Below are positions 45,029 to 55,563 of a stretch of DNA of 63,264 nt, in pieces (within the stretch, counting starts at the first letter, position 1; every line of letters starts with the position of its first letter). A program made the position numbers and the translations under genes. The stretch is taken from positions 1-63,264 of the forward strand of contig NZ_RHOI01000014.1 in assembly GCF_003946165.1 (NCBI RefSeq), written 5' to 3'. Origin of the DNA: Lacticaseibacillus baoqingensis. GTDB taxonomy: Bacteria; Bacillota; Bacilli; Lactobacillales; Lactobacillaceae. The notes under the pieces were generated by a model that saw nothing but the letters and a program-made list of their open reading frames with translations, did no database searches and was not told the origin of the DNA.

Positions 45029-46097
45029 GGGCAGCGACCTTCTTTTCCATCAGTTGCTTAAATTGTGTGAAGAACCCAAGCGCGTCATGCGGGCCAGGGT
45101 TGGCTTCGGGGTGATATTGGACTGAAAACATGGGCAGCCACTTGTGGGCAAGCCCTTCGATGGTGCCATCATCGCCTTCCAGTGCGGTGACGACCAGATC
45201 GGTGTTGGTCAAGCTTGCCGGATCGACCATGTAGCCATGGTTTTGGCTGGTGATGATCGCATGCAAGCTGTCGGCGGCATGCACCGGATGGTTGATGCCG
45301 CGATGGCCATATGCCATGGGCTGCGTCTTGGCGCCGTTGGCTAAAGCCAGGATCTGGTGGCCTAAGCAGATCCCAGCGGTAGGATACAGGTGCTCAAGGG
45401 CTTGGATCAATGGCAGCACGTCGTAGTCGGCAGGGTCGCCAGGGCCATTGGATAATAAGATCCCATCTGGATGCAGGTTTTTGATCATCGCTAAATCAGC
45501 CGTGTAAGGGACGACTGTCACCTCACAGCCGAAATCGGTCAATGAATCAATGATCGCCTTTTTTGTGCCAAAATCGATCATCACCACATGCGGCGTCGTG
45601 CCGGCGTGCGGCTTGGCCGGATAAGTGCTGTGGCCCAGTTGGGGATGCTTTTTGCATTGGGCAAACAGCTGTTGGTAAGTGGTGTCAAAGTCGCTGGTCA
45701 GCGGGGCATTCAATAAGACGGCTTGCATCGTGTGGCTTTGGCGAATGTGTTTGGTCAACGCGCGGGTGTCAACGCTGTGGATCCCAGGCACGTGATATTG
45801 TTTCAAGAACGCATCCAGCGTCAAACCGTCAGGCCCGGGTTCGTTTTCTAAAGTATGCACCATCGCGGCTTGGGCTAAGACGCCGGTGCTTTGGTTTTGG
45901 GCTAAGTCGATCCCGTAAGTTCCTATTAAAGGATAGGTGAACGTCAGCAGTTGGTTGGCGTAACTCGGGTCGGTCAGCGCTTCTTGGTAGCCGACCATAC
46001 TGGTGTTGAAGACGACTTCGCCGGCGATTTCAGTGTCGGCCCCAAAGGCGATCCCTTCAAAATGCGTCCCGTCTTGTAAATAGAGATATTTTTTCAT
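45021..46097 (-). CDS. carA: Carbamoyl-phosphate synthase small chain
   Basis: A 358-residue glutamine amidotransferase subunit that hydrolyses glutamine and channels ammonia to CarB. The N-terminal half has [22 protein letters not shown] and the C-terminal class I glutaminase has [11 protein letters not shown] and the nucleophile Cys in [12 protein letters not shown], with the His-Glu of [16 protein letters not shown] at 46097 follows GAGGTGG. Transcribed away from argC across a region with ARG-box-like repeats. Confidence 0.97.
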   Translation of the reverse strand: MKKYLYLQDGTHFEGIAFGADTEIAGEVVFNTSMVGYQEALTDPSYANQLLTFTYPLIGTYGIDLAQNQSTGVLAQAAMVHTLENEPGPDGLTLDAFLKQYHVPGIHSVDTRALTKHIRQSHTMQAVLLNAPLTSDFDTTYQQLFAQCKKHPQLGHSTYPAKPHAGTTPHVVMIDFGTKKAIIDSLTDFGCEVTVVPYTADLAMIKNLHPDGILLSNGPGDPADYDVLPLIQALEHLYPTAGICLGHQILALANGAKTQPMAYGHRGINHPVHAADSLHAIITSQNHGYMVDPASLTNTDLVVTALEGDDGTIEGLAHKWLPMFSVQYHPEANPGPHDALGFFTQFKQLMEKKVAAHA

Positions 46098-46109
46098 GTT
46101 GCGCCACCT

Positions 46110-46310
46110 CGTGATTTTTATACAGTTCATATTCATAATTCGTTGTACATAGTTAACCGCAATCTCGGCTGACTGTCAACTGAATATTCAATATTTATAG
46201 GATAAAGCGGCGATTATGCGCTTTATTTTGAATAAATCGTGAATAAAAACTGCAAAAGGCTTGTATTTTTTGGCTGACGGGGTTAAGCTACTGTCATTCA
46301 ATAATTTGCA
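46110..46310. promoter_or_regulatory. Divergent car/arg control region with ARG-box-like sites
   Basis: AT-rich, unlike its surroundings. On the minus strand TTGACA (46178-46173) and TAACTA about 18 bp further form the carA promoter. On the plus strand TTGTAT (46261-46266) and TAAGCT (46284-46289) are 17 bp apart for argC. ARG-box-like elements include TGAATATTCA (46181-46190), a TGAATAAA direct repeat (46228-46247) and TTCATATTCATAA near 46127. ArgR would repress both units when arginine is present. Confidence 0.7.
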
Positions 46311-46326
46311 TAAGGGAGCCATGTTT

Positions 46327-47358
46327 ATGAAAGTCGCGTTAGTCGGCGTCACTGGTTATGCGGGGATGGTCTTATATCAACTGCTCAAAAGTCATCCCGC
46401 AGTCGACCAGATCAATCTATACGGGCATGATCTTGATCACGCCGTACCATTATATGAAGCAGTCCCGCAATTTGGACCGACAGAAATGACACCATTGCAT
46501 CCTTATGATCCTGCTGCGATCCAAGCCGCTAACGACGTGTTGTTCTTCGCCACGTCCGCTGGCGTCACCAATACCTTAGCGGCGCCATTCATCGCGGCAC
46601 ACTTTCCAGTGATCGATTTATCCGGGGATTATCGCCTAAAAGATCCTGCGCAATACACCAAGTGGTATCACAAGACCCCAGCGCCTCAAGCCGCATTGGC
46701 CACGGCGCATTTCGGCTTAGCGGATTTTGCCAATGCCAAAGGCCAAACGTATGTCGCCAATCCCGGCTGTTACGCGACAGCCACGCTGTTAGGCGTCGCG
46801 CCGCTGATCCAACAACACTTGATCGTCAAAGATTCGCTGATCGTGGATGCCAAGTCTGGCACTAGCGGCGCCGGCAAGAAGCTGACGACCATGACGCATT
46901 TCACCCAAACCAACGAAAACTTGCAATTATATGGGATCAACACCCACAAGCACATTCCCGAAATCATGCAAGCCATTCATCAATGGGATCCGGCGATCCC
47001 GGCCTTGCAATTCAGCACCACCTTATTGCCGATCACTACCGGCTTAATGGCGACGATCTACGCCAAAGTCGCGCCTGGCGTTGATGGGGCAGCGATTGCT
47101 GAGGCTTATGCCCAAACGTATCAAGATGATTTTTTCGTGCGGTTCACTGGCGAACAATTGCCTACCTTGAAACAAGTTGTCGGCAGTAATTTCACCGATA
47201 TTGGCGCCGTATATAACCCAGTGACCAACACCGTCATGGTGGTCAGTGTGATCGACAACATGATCAAAGGGGCCGGCGGGCAAGCGATCCAAAATTTCAA
47301 TCAGATGTTCGGATTTGACGAATCAGCTGGCTTGCCCACAACCGTGGCGCTGCCATAA
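46327..47358 (+). CDS. argC: N-acetyl-gamma-glutamyl-phosphate reductase
   Basis: A 343-residue NADPH-dependent enzyme, third step of arginine synthesis. It has the Rossmann start KVALVGVTGYAGMVLYQLL, the active-site Cys in VANPGCYATATLLG near residue 145, and TSGAGKK. The second of two ATGs (46327) fits the AAGGGAG spacing. First gene of argCJBDF. Confidence 0.96.
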   Translation: MKVALVGVTGYAGMVLYQLLKSHPAVDQINLYGHDLDHAVPLYEAVPQFGPTEMTPLHPYDPAAIQAANDVLFFATSAGVTNTLAAPFIAAHFPVIDLSGDYRLKDPAQYTKWYHKTPAPQAALATAHFGLADFANAKGQTYVANPGCYATATLLGVAPLIQQHLIVKDSLIVDAKSGTSGAGKKLTTMTHFTQTNENLQLYGINTHKHIPEIMQAIHQWDPAIPALQFSTTLLPITTGLMATIYAKVAPGVDGAAIAEAYAQTYQDDFFVRFTGEQLPTLKQVVGSNFTDIGAVYNPVTNTVMVVSVIDNMIKGAGGQAIQNFNQMFGFDESAGLPTTVALP

Positions 47359-47382
47359 CAAATTTTTCAGGAGGAGTTGCTT

Positions 47383-48567
47383 ATGACGATCAATGACACT
47401 TTCGTATGGCCGACCGGGTTTTATACTGATGGGGTACAAGCAGGATTGCGCGATAAAAACGACATGGGCTGGCTGGTTTCCAAAGTCCCAGCCGCCGCTG
47501 CTGGCACTTACACCACCAGCCAATTCGTCGCCGCGCCGACGAAATTGTGCCGACAATTGATCTCCACGCATCACCGCCTGCAAGCGATCGTGATGAACAG
47601 CGTCATTGCCAACTCCTGTACCGGCCAAGTGGGCTGGGATAATGCTTTGGCTGAACAAGCCCAAGTCGCGGAAAAATTAGAGATCGACCCTGAATTGGTC
47701 GGTGTCGCTTCTACCGGGTTGATCGGGTCGCAATTACCGATGCAAAAGATCCATGCAGGCATCGCGGCGCTGCAGCTCAAACAAGATGTCGGCGTCACTA
47801 CCGCGGTGATGACGACAGACACCCATGCCAAGATCGCCAGCACCCAGTTGCTGATCGATGGCAAACAAGTGACCATCACCGGTTTTGCCAAAGGCTCTGG
47901 GATGATCCATCCAAAAATGGCGACGATGTTAGGTTTTGTGTTCACCGATGCCAATATTTCCGGGCTGCAGCTGCAAGGCTTGCTATCTGCCAGCGTGGAT
48001 GAAACCTTCAACCAGATCACCGTGGATGGCGATACCTCGACGAATGATATGGTCACCGTGATGGCCAACGGCTTGGCAGACAATCACTTATTGACGGCTG
48101 ATCATCCCGACTATGCGGCGTTTGCTGCCGCATTAAGCGGGGTGTTGGCTAAATTGGCGCAAGGCATTGCTGCTGATGGTGAAGGGGCGACGAAATTAGT
48201 CGAAGTCAACATCCACCATGCTGCCACCCATGCACAAGCTCAACACGCCGCCAAAGCGATCGTTGGCTCCAACCTCGTCAAAGCCGCTCTTTTTGGCGAC
48301 GATCCCAACTGGGGACGGATCATTGCCGCCTTGGGGCAAACCAGCGTCAAGATCGATGTTGAACACGTCGCCATCAGCATCAACGGTTTCACCTTAGTCA
48401 AAGATTCATTGGCAGTGCCGTTTGATGAAGCCACGGTCAAACAAGCGATGACCAGCCATAAGCTGACGATCGTGGTTGACTTGAATGCTGGCGACGCTGA
48501 TGGCCAAGCGTGGGGGTGTGACTTGACATATAATTACGTCAAGATCAACGCCTCATATCGCAGCTAG
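47383..48567 (+). CDS. argJ: Glutamate N-acetyltransferase / amino-acid acetyltransferase
   Basis: A 394-residue enzyme that moves acetyl from N-acetylornithine to glutamate, recycling acetyl in the arginine pathway. The self-cleavage site is KMATMLGF near residue 180: cleavage before Thr gives alpha and beta chains and frees the nucleophile. DGDTSTNDMV and GDDPNWGRI are further family motifs. Start ATG 47383 follows AGGAGGAG. Whether it is bifunctional (also using acetyl-CoA) cannot be read directly; no argA is seen. Confidence 0.96.
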   Translation: MTINDTFVWPTGFYTDGVQAGLRDKNDMGWLVSKVPAAAAGTYTTSQFVAAPTKLCRQLISTHHRLQAIVMNSVIANSCTGQVGWDNALAEQAQVAEKLEIDPELVGVASTGLIGSQLPMQKIHAGIAALQLKQDVGVTTAVMTTDTHAKIASTQLLIDGKQVTITGFAKGSGMIHPKMATMLGFVFTDANISGLQLQGLLSASVDETFNQITVDGDTSTNDMVTVMANGLADNHLLTADHPDYAAFAAALSGVLAKLAQGIAADGEGATKLVEVNIHHAATHAQAQHAAKAIVGSNLVKAALFGDDPNWGRIIAALGQTSVKIDVEHVAISINGFTLVKDSLAVPFDEATVKQAMTSHKLTIVVDLNAGDADGQAWGCDLTYNYVKINASYRS

Positions 48568-48616
48568 TCAATTTGTGCAGTGGCAACTAAATAATTTGGA
48601 GCAACAGGAGGACATT

Positions 48617-49360
48617 ATGCAAGAACTCATCATCGTCAAACTCGGCGGCAATGCCGCGACTCAATTATCGCCAGCGTTTTTCGCCCAATTACATGCCTGG
48701 CATGATGCCGGCAAACAAGTCCTCTTGATCCATGGCGGCGGTCCGCAGATCAACGCATGGAGTGAAAAATTCGGCTTGAAGCCAGTCAAAAAAGCCGGCA
48801 TTCGCGTCACCGATGCCGCCACCTTGCAAGTGACGCAAGCCGTATTGATCGGCGTGGTCCAGCCGCAATTATGTTTGTCTTTGAGCCAACATGGCTTGCC
48901 AGCATTAGGGTTGAACACGACAGATGAGCATTTGCTGGTCGGCGATTACCTCGATCAGGCGATCTATGGGCAAGTGGGCGCTGTCAAAGGCGTCAATGCC
49001 GTTGCATTGAAGCGTTTTTTGACCGATCACATCGGGGTGTTGGCCCCACTGGCGCAAACTGAAGACGGGACCTTGCTCAATGTGAATGCGGACATGGCCG
49101 CAGCAGCAGTCGCTACGGCGATGCACGCGACCAAGCTGGTCTTATTGACCGATGTGCCAGGGGTGTTGGCCAATGGCGCGGTGGTCCCTAAATTATCCCC
49201 GCAAAAAGCGGCCCAGCTGATCGCGACGAACGTGATCACCAAAGGGATGCAGCCGAAGATCGAAGCCGCTGCCCATACCGCGCAAGTGGTGCACGAAGTC
49301 GTGATCACCGATGCGCTGGAGCATGCCGGCACGATCGTGGAAGCGGCGATCGCCGGCTGA
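48617..49360 (+). CDS. argB: Acetylglutamate kinase
   Basis: A 247-residue amino-acid kinase. It begins IIVKLGGNA (ATP loop), then LLIHGGGPQINAWSEKFGLKPVKKAGIRVTD (substrate site), and LLTDVPGVL with TNVITKGMQPKIEAA near the C-terminus. It phosphorylates N-acetylglutamate. It lacks the N-terminal helix typical of arginine-inhibited enzymes, so direct feedback is less likely. ATG follows AGGAGG. Confidence 0.96.
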   Translation: MQELIIVKLGGNAATQLSPAFFAQLHAWHDAGKQVLLIHGGGPQINAWSEKFGLKPVKKAGIRVTDAATLQVTQAVLIGVVQPQLCLSLSQHGLPALGLNTTDEHLLVGDYLDQAIYGQVGAVKGVNAVALKRFLTDHIGVLAPLAQTEDGTLLNVNADMAAAAVATAMHATKLVLLTDVPGVLANGAVVPKLSPQKAAQLIATNVITKGMQPKIEAAAHTAQVVHEVVITDALEHAGTIVEAAIAG

Positions 49361-49402
49361 ACGCCGAAGCATGCGTTTGGTTTGGCACACAGGAGGAAAA
49401 CA

Positions 49403-50545
49403 ATGAGCAATCTTTTTAACACATATGCACGGTACCCATTTGATTTGGTCTCTGGCCATGATTGGCATTTGGTTGATAATCACGGCAAGACCTACTTAGA
49501 TATGACCGCTGGGATCGGGGTTTGCAGCTTTGGCTACAATGATCCGGAAATCACCGGCGCCGTCGAAGCGCAACTCAGCCAAGTTTGGCATACGTCCAAC
49601 TTGTATGAAAGCCAGCTGCAAGAAACTGTTGGCGGGTTGCTGGCGGGTCCAGATAAGCTCGCGTTTTTCTGCAACTCAGGGACTGAAGCCAATGAAGCGG
49701 CTTTTAAACTCGCGCGCAAAGCCACCGGCAAAACGCGGGTGTTGGCGTTTAACAATGGGTTTCACGGCCGCACTTACGGGGCGATGTCTTTGACTGGCAA
49801 TCCGGCGATCCAAGCCGGGTTTGCGCCATTGGTGCCGGATGTGGTGTTTGCCGATTATAATGATCCGCAAGCGCTTGACCAAATCGATGCGGATCTGGCG
49901 GCCGTGATCTTGGAAGTGATCCAAGGCGAAGGCGGGGTTTATGTCGGCGACCAGGCGTGGCTGCAAAGTGTCCAAGCCAAATGCCATGCCACCAACACCT
50001 TATTGATCATCGATGAAGTGCAAAGCGGGATCGGCCGCACTGGCTATAAGTTTGCTTATGAGGCGTTTGGGTTGGATCCGGATATCGTCACCATGGCCAA
50101 AGCCTTGGCTAATGGGCTGCCGATCGGCGCGATGATCGGCAAAAAAGCGCTGGGTCCAGCCTTTACCCCAGGCAGCCATGGCACGACTTTTGGCGGCAAT
50201 AAATTGGCTTTATCAGCAGCAGAGCAAGTGTTAACTAAGCTGACGCCGGCGTTTTTAGCCACTGTGCAACAAAAAGCGGATGCGGTGTGGACCACGCTGA
50301 GCGACACCATTGCCCCGTTAAAGGCGGTTAATGGCATTAGCGGGATGGGGTTGATGATCGGGATCCATTTGGACGAAAGTGTGCCCGTGGATGCGGTGAT
50401 CGCCAAGCTGCAAGCGCTGGGGATCTTGACGCTGTCGGCCAAACACAACACGCTGCGCTTATTACCGCCTTTGATCATGTCCCAAGCAGATCTATTGGCC
50501 GGGCTGGCGCAAATTGCCACAGTGTTGAAGGAGGCAGCAGTATGA
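49403..50545 (+). CDS. argD: Acetylornithine aminotransferase
   Basis: A 380-residue class III PLP aminotransferase converting N-acetylglutamate semialdehyde to N-acetylornithine. Seen are [18 protein letters not shown] (PLP phosphate loop), [26 protein letters not shown] and the PLP lysine in [15 protein letters not shown]. It overlaps argF by four bases (ATGA), so they are translationally coupled. Confidence 0.95.
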   Translation: MSNLFNTYARYPFDLVSGHDWHLVDNHGKTYLDMTAGIGVCSFGYNDPEITGAVEAQLSQVWHTSNLYESQLQETVGGLLAGPDKLAFFCNSGTEANEAAFKLARKATGKTRVLAFNNGFHGRTYGAMSLTGNPAIQAGFAPLVPDVVFADYNDPQALDQIDADLAAVILEVIQGEGGVYVGDQAWLQSVQAKCHATNTLLIIDEVQSGIGRTGYKFAYEAFGLDPDIVTMAKALANGLPIGAMIGKKALGPAFTPGSHGTTFGGNKLALSAAEQVLTKLTPAFLATVQQKADAVWTTLSDTIAPLKAVNGISGMGLMIGIHLDESVPVDAVIAKLQALGILTLSAKHNTLRLLPPLIMSQADLLAGLAQIATVLKEAAV

Positions 50546-51561
50546 ATCATTTTCAAAATCATTCGTTCCTCAAAGAAATCGACTTTACGCCTCAAGAACT
50601 CGAGTATTTGATCGATTTTGCCGGTCATTTGAAAGGGTTGAAACAACAGCATATCCCGCATCCTTATTTACAAGGTAAAAACATCGCCTTGCTGTTTGAA
50701 AAAACCTCAACGCGGACGCGCTCAGCGTTTACCGTCGCGGCGATCGATCTTGGCGCCCACCCAGAATTCTTAGGTAAAAATGATATTCAATTTGGCAAAA
50801 AAGAAAGCACCGCCGACACCGCGCAAGTGTTGGGGCGGATGTTTGATGGGATCGAATATCGCGGGTTTGCCCAAGAGACCGTTGAAACGCTGGCTAAATA
50901 TTCCGGGGTACCGGTTTGGAACGGCTTGACTGATGAATGGCATCCCACGCAAATGATCGCGGATTTCTTGACCTTAAAAGAGCAGTTCGGCCACTTAAAG
51001 GGGTTGACCTTGGCTTATTTTGGCGATGGCCGCTCCAACATGGGCAATTCTTTGATCGTCACCGCGGCGATGCTCGGCGTCAACTTCCATCTAGGAGCGC
51101 CAAAGTCATTATGGCCTGCTCAAGCGGTGATCGACATTGCCCAACAATATGCGGATCAAAACGGGTCTGAGCTGGTGTTGACCCAAGACGCCAAGTTCGC
51201 GGCTAAAAACGCGGATGCGGTATACACCGATGTGTGGATCTCAATGGGCGAAGACGTGGATCCGGCAGAGCGGATCCAAAAGCTCAAGCCATATCAAATC
51301 AATGCTGAACTGGTGGCGGCAACGGGTAAAGCTGACACGATCATCATGCATTGTTTGCCGGCATATCATGATCATCAAACCACTGTTGGGCAGCAATTAG
51401 GCGAGCAATTCAGCATGGACGCATTGGAGATCACCGATGACGTGTTCACCTCGCCCAATTCAGTGGTATTTACCGAAGCAGAGAATCGGATGCATGCGAT
51501 CAAGGCGATCATGGCCGCGACATTAGGCGATTTGTTCATCCCAGACAGTTTGTTTGCATAA
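50542..51561 (+). CDS. argF: Ornithine carbamoyltransferase, anabolic
   Basis: A 339-residue enzyme that makes citrulline from ornithine and the carbamoyl phosphate supplied by CarAB. The carbamoyl-phosphate motif is [12 protein letters not shown] (near residue 54); HPTQ occurs as [12 protein letters not shown] and the ornithine motif as MHCLPAYHD. It ends the arg operon. argG, argH and argR are not in the window. A catabolic ArcB is less likely because no arcA/arcC adjoin. Confidence 0.95.
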   Translation: MNHFQNHSFLKEIDFTPQELEYLIDFAGHLKGLKQQHIPHPYLQGKNIALLFEKTSTRTRSAFTVAAIDLGAHPEFLGKNDIQFGKKESTADTAQVLGRMFDGIEYRGFAQETVETLAKYSGVPVWNGLTDEWHPTQMIADFLTLKEQFGHLKGLTLAYFGDGRSNMGNSLIVTAAMLGVNFHLGAPKSLWPAQAVIDIAQQYADQNGSELVLTQDAKFAAKNADAVYTDVWISMGEDVDPAERIQKLKPYQINAELVAATGKADTIIMHCLPAYHDHQTTVGQQLGEQFSMDALEITDDVFTSPNSVVFTEAENRMHAIKAIMAATLGDLFIPDSLFA

Positions 51562-51566
51562 TCTTG

Positions 51567-51604
51567 AGCTAAAGCGGCGACCGCTAACGGTTGGCGCTTT
51601 TTGT
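51567..51604 (+). terminator. Terminator of the arg operon
   Basis: AAAGCG-gcg-ACCG-ctaa-CGGT-tgg-CGCTTTTT, an imperfect stem with T-run just after argF. Confidence 0.7.
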
Positions 51605-51817
51605 GCACCTTATTTTAGCCAGAGGGAAAAGCCGATCGTTCGTGCTTGTGAATGGCCCTAAAAGGTGGGGCCTCAGCATAAATTAATTAATCTTGATGTC
51701 ATGTTACCTAACGCAAGTGCTTGCTTTGTCAGAAATACGTTATAACATTAAATGCATATTAGATTCTAAGCATTACATTAAAACCGCGTTGGCGACTGGA
51801 AAAGGATGGGATTGCGA

Positions 51818-54421
51818 ATGACAAAAACCTATGTAAACACGTTCCAAAGTGGCGACAAAGAGTACAAATATGCGGATATCGATGCTTTCATGGCGGATCA
51901 CCAGGCGCAAGTCGTCACCCTTCCTTACACGATCCGCATCTTGCTGGAAGCGGCCTTGCGCCGCGCCAATCATGGCCAAGATCAGCCAGGCGAACTGGCG
52001 GCCTTGTTAGATTGGGATCACGCGCATGATCAAGACGTGGCGTATCAGCCTGCCCGCGTCTTGTTGCAAGACTTGACTGGCGTTCCTGCCGTGGTCGATT
52101 TAGCCGCGATGCGCGATGCTGTCGTCGCTGCCGGCGGTGATGGGGCGGCGATCAATCCAGAAGTGCCTGTTGATTTGGTGATCGACCACAGTGTCCAAGT
52201 TGACAAAGCCGGCACCGATGAGGCCTTTGCGTTTAACGTGAAGCGGGAATTTGAACGCAATCAAGAGCGCTACACTTTTTTGAAGTGGGCGCAAAATAGT
52301 TTCACGAATCTGTCCGTCGTGCCGCCTGACACTGGGATCTGCCATCAAGTTAACTTGGAACGCTTAGCTTCAGTGGTGATGACCAAAGACGGTGAAGCCT
52401 TCCCAGATACCTTAGTCGGCACCGATTCACACACCACCATGATCAATGGCTTAGGGGTGTTAGGCTGGGGCGTTGGCGGTATCGAAGCCGAAGCCAATAT
52501 GCTCGGCGTGGCGACGTTGATGCCCACCCCTTTGGTCGTCGGGGTGCATCTCAGCGGCCGGTTGAATCCTGGCGTCACCGCGACGGATCTGGCGTTAACG
52601 CTGACGCATCGCTTGCGTGAACATGGCGTGGTCGGCAAGTTTGTCGAATTTTACGGGGTGGGCTTGTCTGATCTGTCTTTGGCGGCACGGGCGACGGTGG
52701 CCAACATGGCCCCAGAATATGGCGCAACTTGCGGGTATTTCCCGATCGACAGTCAAACCATCGATTACTTGCGCTTAACGGCCCGTTCAGAAGAACAAAT
52801 CGCGCTGGTTCAAGCCTATAGCCAAGCCAACCATCTGGCGTATCAGCCAGTCGAAGATGACTTGCGGCATTACAGTGAAAACCTTGAGTTGGACTTAGGC
52901 ACGGTGGTTCCCAGCGTGGCTGGGCCGAGTCGGCCGCAAGACTTGGTGGCACTGCCAAGCATGCCAGATCAATTCGCATCACGGCGGGACATGCAGCCGT
53001 TAGCCGTCGACATGGCCGGCCAGCACTTCGACTTGCACCCTGGAGCCTTAGGGTTGGCGGCGATCACCAGCTGCACCAACACCTCGAATCCAGAAGTATT
53101 GTTTGCCGCCGGTTTGATCGCCAAAAACGCCTTGGCTTTAGGCTTGAAGGTACCAGCTTATGTGAAGACCAGCTTTTCGCCGGGATCGCGGGTGGTATCT
53201 GATTACTTACAAGCAGCCGGCTTACAAGACTGCTTGGATCAATTAGGGTTTAACCTGACCGGGTACGGGTGCATGACGTGTATCGGCAACTCTGGACAGC
53301 TCAAGCCGGAATTACAAGCAAGCGTGGAAGCAACGCCTTATCCGCTGGCCGGGGTGGAATCTGCTAACCGGAACTTCTCTGGCCGAGTGAACCCCAAGAT
53401 CGTTGACACTTACTTGGCCTCTCCGCCATTAGTCGTGATCTATGCCTTAGCCGGGACCATGGATATCGACTTGACCACTCAGCCAGTGGGCATCAGCAAA
53501 GCCGGCCAGCCGGTTTATCTTAAGGATCTATGGCCAAGCGATGCGCAGCTGGAACAATTGACGGCGGCTTATCTGTTCCCAGAACAATTTGCCACCAACT
53601 ACCAAGCCCTTTACGCCCAAAACGCCAAGTGGGATGAACTGGTTGCCCCAACTGGGGACACGTATGCTTGGGATAAAGACTCCACTTACATTGCGGCGCC
53701 GCCTTTTGTCCAAGCAGCACAAGGCCAGCCGACCAGCTTAAGCGGGTTGCGCGTTTTAGCCAAATTAGGCGATTCCGTCACCACCGACCACATCAGCCCG
53801 GCTGGCTTCATTGGCCGCGATACCCCGGCAGGCAAATACTTGCAAGCGCATGGGATCAAGCCGCTGGACTTTAATTCTTACGGTTCGCGGCGCGGTCATC
53901 ATGAAGTGATGATGCGCGGCACCCTCGCTAACATCCGCTTGCAAAACCAACTGGCCCCAGGCACGACTGGCGGCTACACCACGTTGCCAGACGGGACGGG
54001 CACCACGATTTTTGATGCCGCGCAAACTTATGCGCAAACCGGCACCCCGCTGGTCGTCTTGGCCGGCAAAGATTATGGCATGGGCTCATCGCGGGATTGG
54101 GCCGCCAAAGGGGTGAAAATGTTAGGCGTCAAAGCGATCATCGCCGAGTCGTTTGAACGGATCCACCGGGCCAACTTAGTGATGATGGGCGTGATCCCGC
54201 TGCAATACCAACCAGGCGACACGGCTGACAGCCTAGGGTTGACGGGTCAAGAAACGTTTGCGATCACTTTGGATTGCCAGCACCAAACCGCGCATGTCAC
54301 GGCGACACAAGGTGATCAAACCATTGAGTTTGATACCATCTTGCGGTTTGATACCCCAGCTGATGTCGACTACTATCAAGCCGGCGGCATCATGCCCAAG
54401 CTGGTGGCCGCAAAGGTCTAA
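51818..54421 (+). CDS. acnA: Aconitate hydratase 1
   Basis: An 867-residue 4Fe-4S aconitase interconverting citrate and isocitrate. Cluster ligands are the Cys of SCTNTSNPEV and the two Cys of GYGCMTCIGNSG. TDSHTTMINGLGVLGWGVGGIEAE and the C-terminal swivel-domain SRDWAAKGVKMLGVKAIIAESFERIHR are present. It is slightly shorter than Bacillus CitB. The start could be 51806 or 51818; the second is preferred by protein alignment, but the ribosome site is unclear. It heads an operon with citrate synthase and isocitrate dehydrogenase. GC-rich codons like the rest of the window. Confidence 0.95.
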   Translation: MTKTYVNTFQSGDKEYKYADIDAFMADHQAQVVTLPYTIRILLEAALRRANHGQDQPGELAALLDWDHAHDQDVAYQPARVLLQDLTGVPAVVDLAAMRDAVVAAGGDGAAINPEVPVDLVIDHSVQVDKAGTDEAFAFNVKREFERNQERYTFLKWAQNSFTNLSVVPPDTGICHQVNLERLASVVMTKDGEAFPDTLVGTDSHTTMINGLGVLGWGVGGIEAEANMLGVATLMPTPLVVGVHLSGRLNPGVTATDLALTLTHRLREHGVVGKFVEFYGVGLSDLSLAARATVANMAPEYGATCGYFPIDSQTIDYLRLTARSEEQIALVQAYSQANHLAYQPVEDDLRHYSENLELDLGTVVPSVAGPSRPQDLVALPSMPDQFASRRDMQPLAVDMAGQHFDLHPGALGLAAITSCTNTSNPEVLFAAGLIAKNALALGLKVPAYVKTSFSPGSRVVSDYLQAAGLQDCLDQLGFNLTGYGCMTCIGNSGQLKPELQASVEATPYPLAGVESANRNFSGRVNPKIVDTYLASPPLVVIYALAGTMDIDLTTQPVGISKAGQPVYLKDLWPSDAQLEQLTAAYLFPEQFATNYQALYAQNAKWDELVAPTGDTYAWDKDSTYIAAPPFVQAAQGQPTSLSGLRVLAKLGDSVTTDHISPAGFIGRDTPAGKYLQAHGIKPLDFNSYGSRRGHHEVMMRGTLANIRLQNQLAPGTTGGYTTLPDGTGTTIFDAAQTYAQTGTPLVVLAGKDYGMGSSRDWAAKGVKMLGVKAIIAESFERIHRANLVMMGVIPLQYQPGDTADSLGLTGQETFAITLDCQHQTAHVTATQGDQTIEFDTILRFDTPADVDYYQAGGIMPKLVAAKV

Positions 54422-54441
54422 ATGGCAAGGGAGGCTTGCAA

Positions 54442-55563
54442 ATGGATGTACCAAAAGGATTAGCCGGCGTTGTCGTCGAAGAAACCAAGATCAGCTCGAC
54501 CAAAGACGCCAAACTCACATTCGCGGGCTACCCGGTCGAAGAATTGAAAGACTTGCCGTATCCGGCAGTCGTGTACTTATTGTGGCATCAAGAATTACCC
54601 ACTGCATCACAGCTCAAGCAACTCGAACATGACCTGGTGGCATCTATGACGTTACCGGCAGAAACGATCCGCTTGATGGAATATGTGGCGTTGGAACCTC
54701 AGCATCCAATGAGTATTTTGCGGACGACGGTGTCGCTATTGGGCACTACGAATAATGGCGGTAAGCTGGATGAGCCGCGGCAGATCTTAGGCAAGATGTT
54801 GGCGGCGATCGCCGCGATCATACGCTTGCGCGACAGTCAGCCGCAGCTTCGTGTCAACCCGCAATGGGGCGTCGTCGAAAACTTCATGTATCTGTTCATG
54901 GGCCGGCGCCCGTCAGCCAAACAGCTGCAGGCGTTCAACACGGTAATGATCTTACATGCCGATCATGAATTCAATGCGTCGACCTTTACCAGCCGGGTCG
55001 TGGCGTCGACGCAAGCCGATTTTTATTCTTGCTTGACAGCGGCGGTGTGTGCGTTAAAAGGGCCGCTGCACGGCGGCGCCAATGAACAAGTGTTTAACAT
55101 GTTACAAGCGATCCGGCATACTGGCGTGGCGCCTCAGCGCTATGTGGATGCGCAATTGGCCGCGCACAAAAAGATCATGGGCTTTGGCCACCGCGTGTAC
55201 AAAAATGGGGACCCGCGCGCCAAGATCTTACGCGGCATCGCCAAAGAGATCGCAGCAGAAACCAATAACCAAGTGTATTTTGAGATCCAAGAGCAGCTGG
55301 CGGCCTATATGTTGAAAAAGCTGGGCTTGCATCCCAATGTCGATTACTACACCGCGGTGATCTATCACTGCCTCGGGTTAGATGAATCAACCTTTACCGT
55401 GATGTTTGCGGCTTGCCGCACTGCCGGCTGGCTGGCGCATATCATGGAACAGCGTGCTAACGGGTGCTTGATCCGCCCGGCGTCACGCTACGTTGGTCCA
55501 ACCGGGCGGCATGTGCCGGCGGCGTCAACAAAACTCGCAACAGAAAGAAGGAAAATCATATGA
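54442..55563 (+). CDS. gltA: Citrate synthase
   Basis: A 373-residue type I dimeric citrate synthase. It condenses oxaloacetate and acetyl-CoA. Catalytic residues are His in ILHADHEFNAST, His in GFGHRVYKNGDPRAKIL and Asp in HPNVDYYTAV. ATG at 54442 follows GGGAGG. The stop overlaps the next ATG (ATGA), coupling it to isocitrate dehydrogenase. A methylcitrate synthase role is less likely because icd follows. Confidence 0.95.
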   Translation: MDVPKGLAGVVVEETKISSTKDAKLTFAGYPVEELKDLPYPAVVYLLWHQELPTASQLKQLEHDLVASMTLPAETIRLMEYVALEPQHPMSILRTTVSLLGTTNNGGKLDEPRQILGKMLAAIAAIIRLRDSQPQLRVNPQWGVVENFMYLFMGRRPSAKQLQAFNTVMILHADHEFNASTFTSRVVASTQADFYSCLTAAVCALKGPLHGGANEQVFNMLQAIRHTGVAPQRYVDAQLAAHKKIMGFGHRVYKNGDPRAKILRGIAKEIAAETNNQVYFEIQEQLAAYMLKKLGLHPNVDYYTAVIYHCLGLDESTFTVMFAACRTAGWLAHIMEQRANGCLIRPASRYVGPTGRHVPAASTKLATERRKII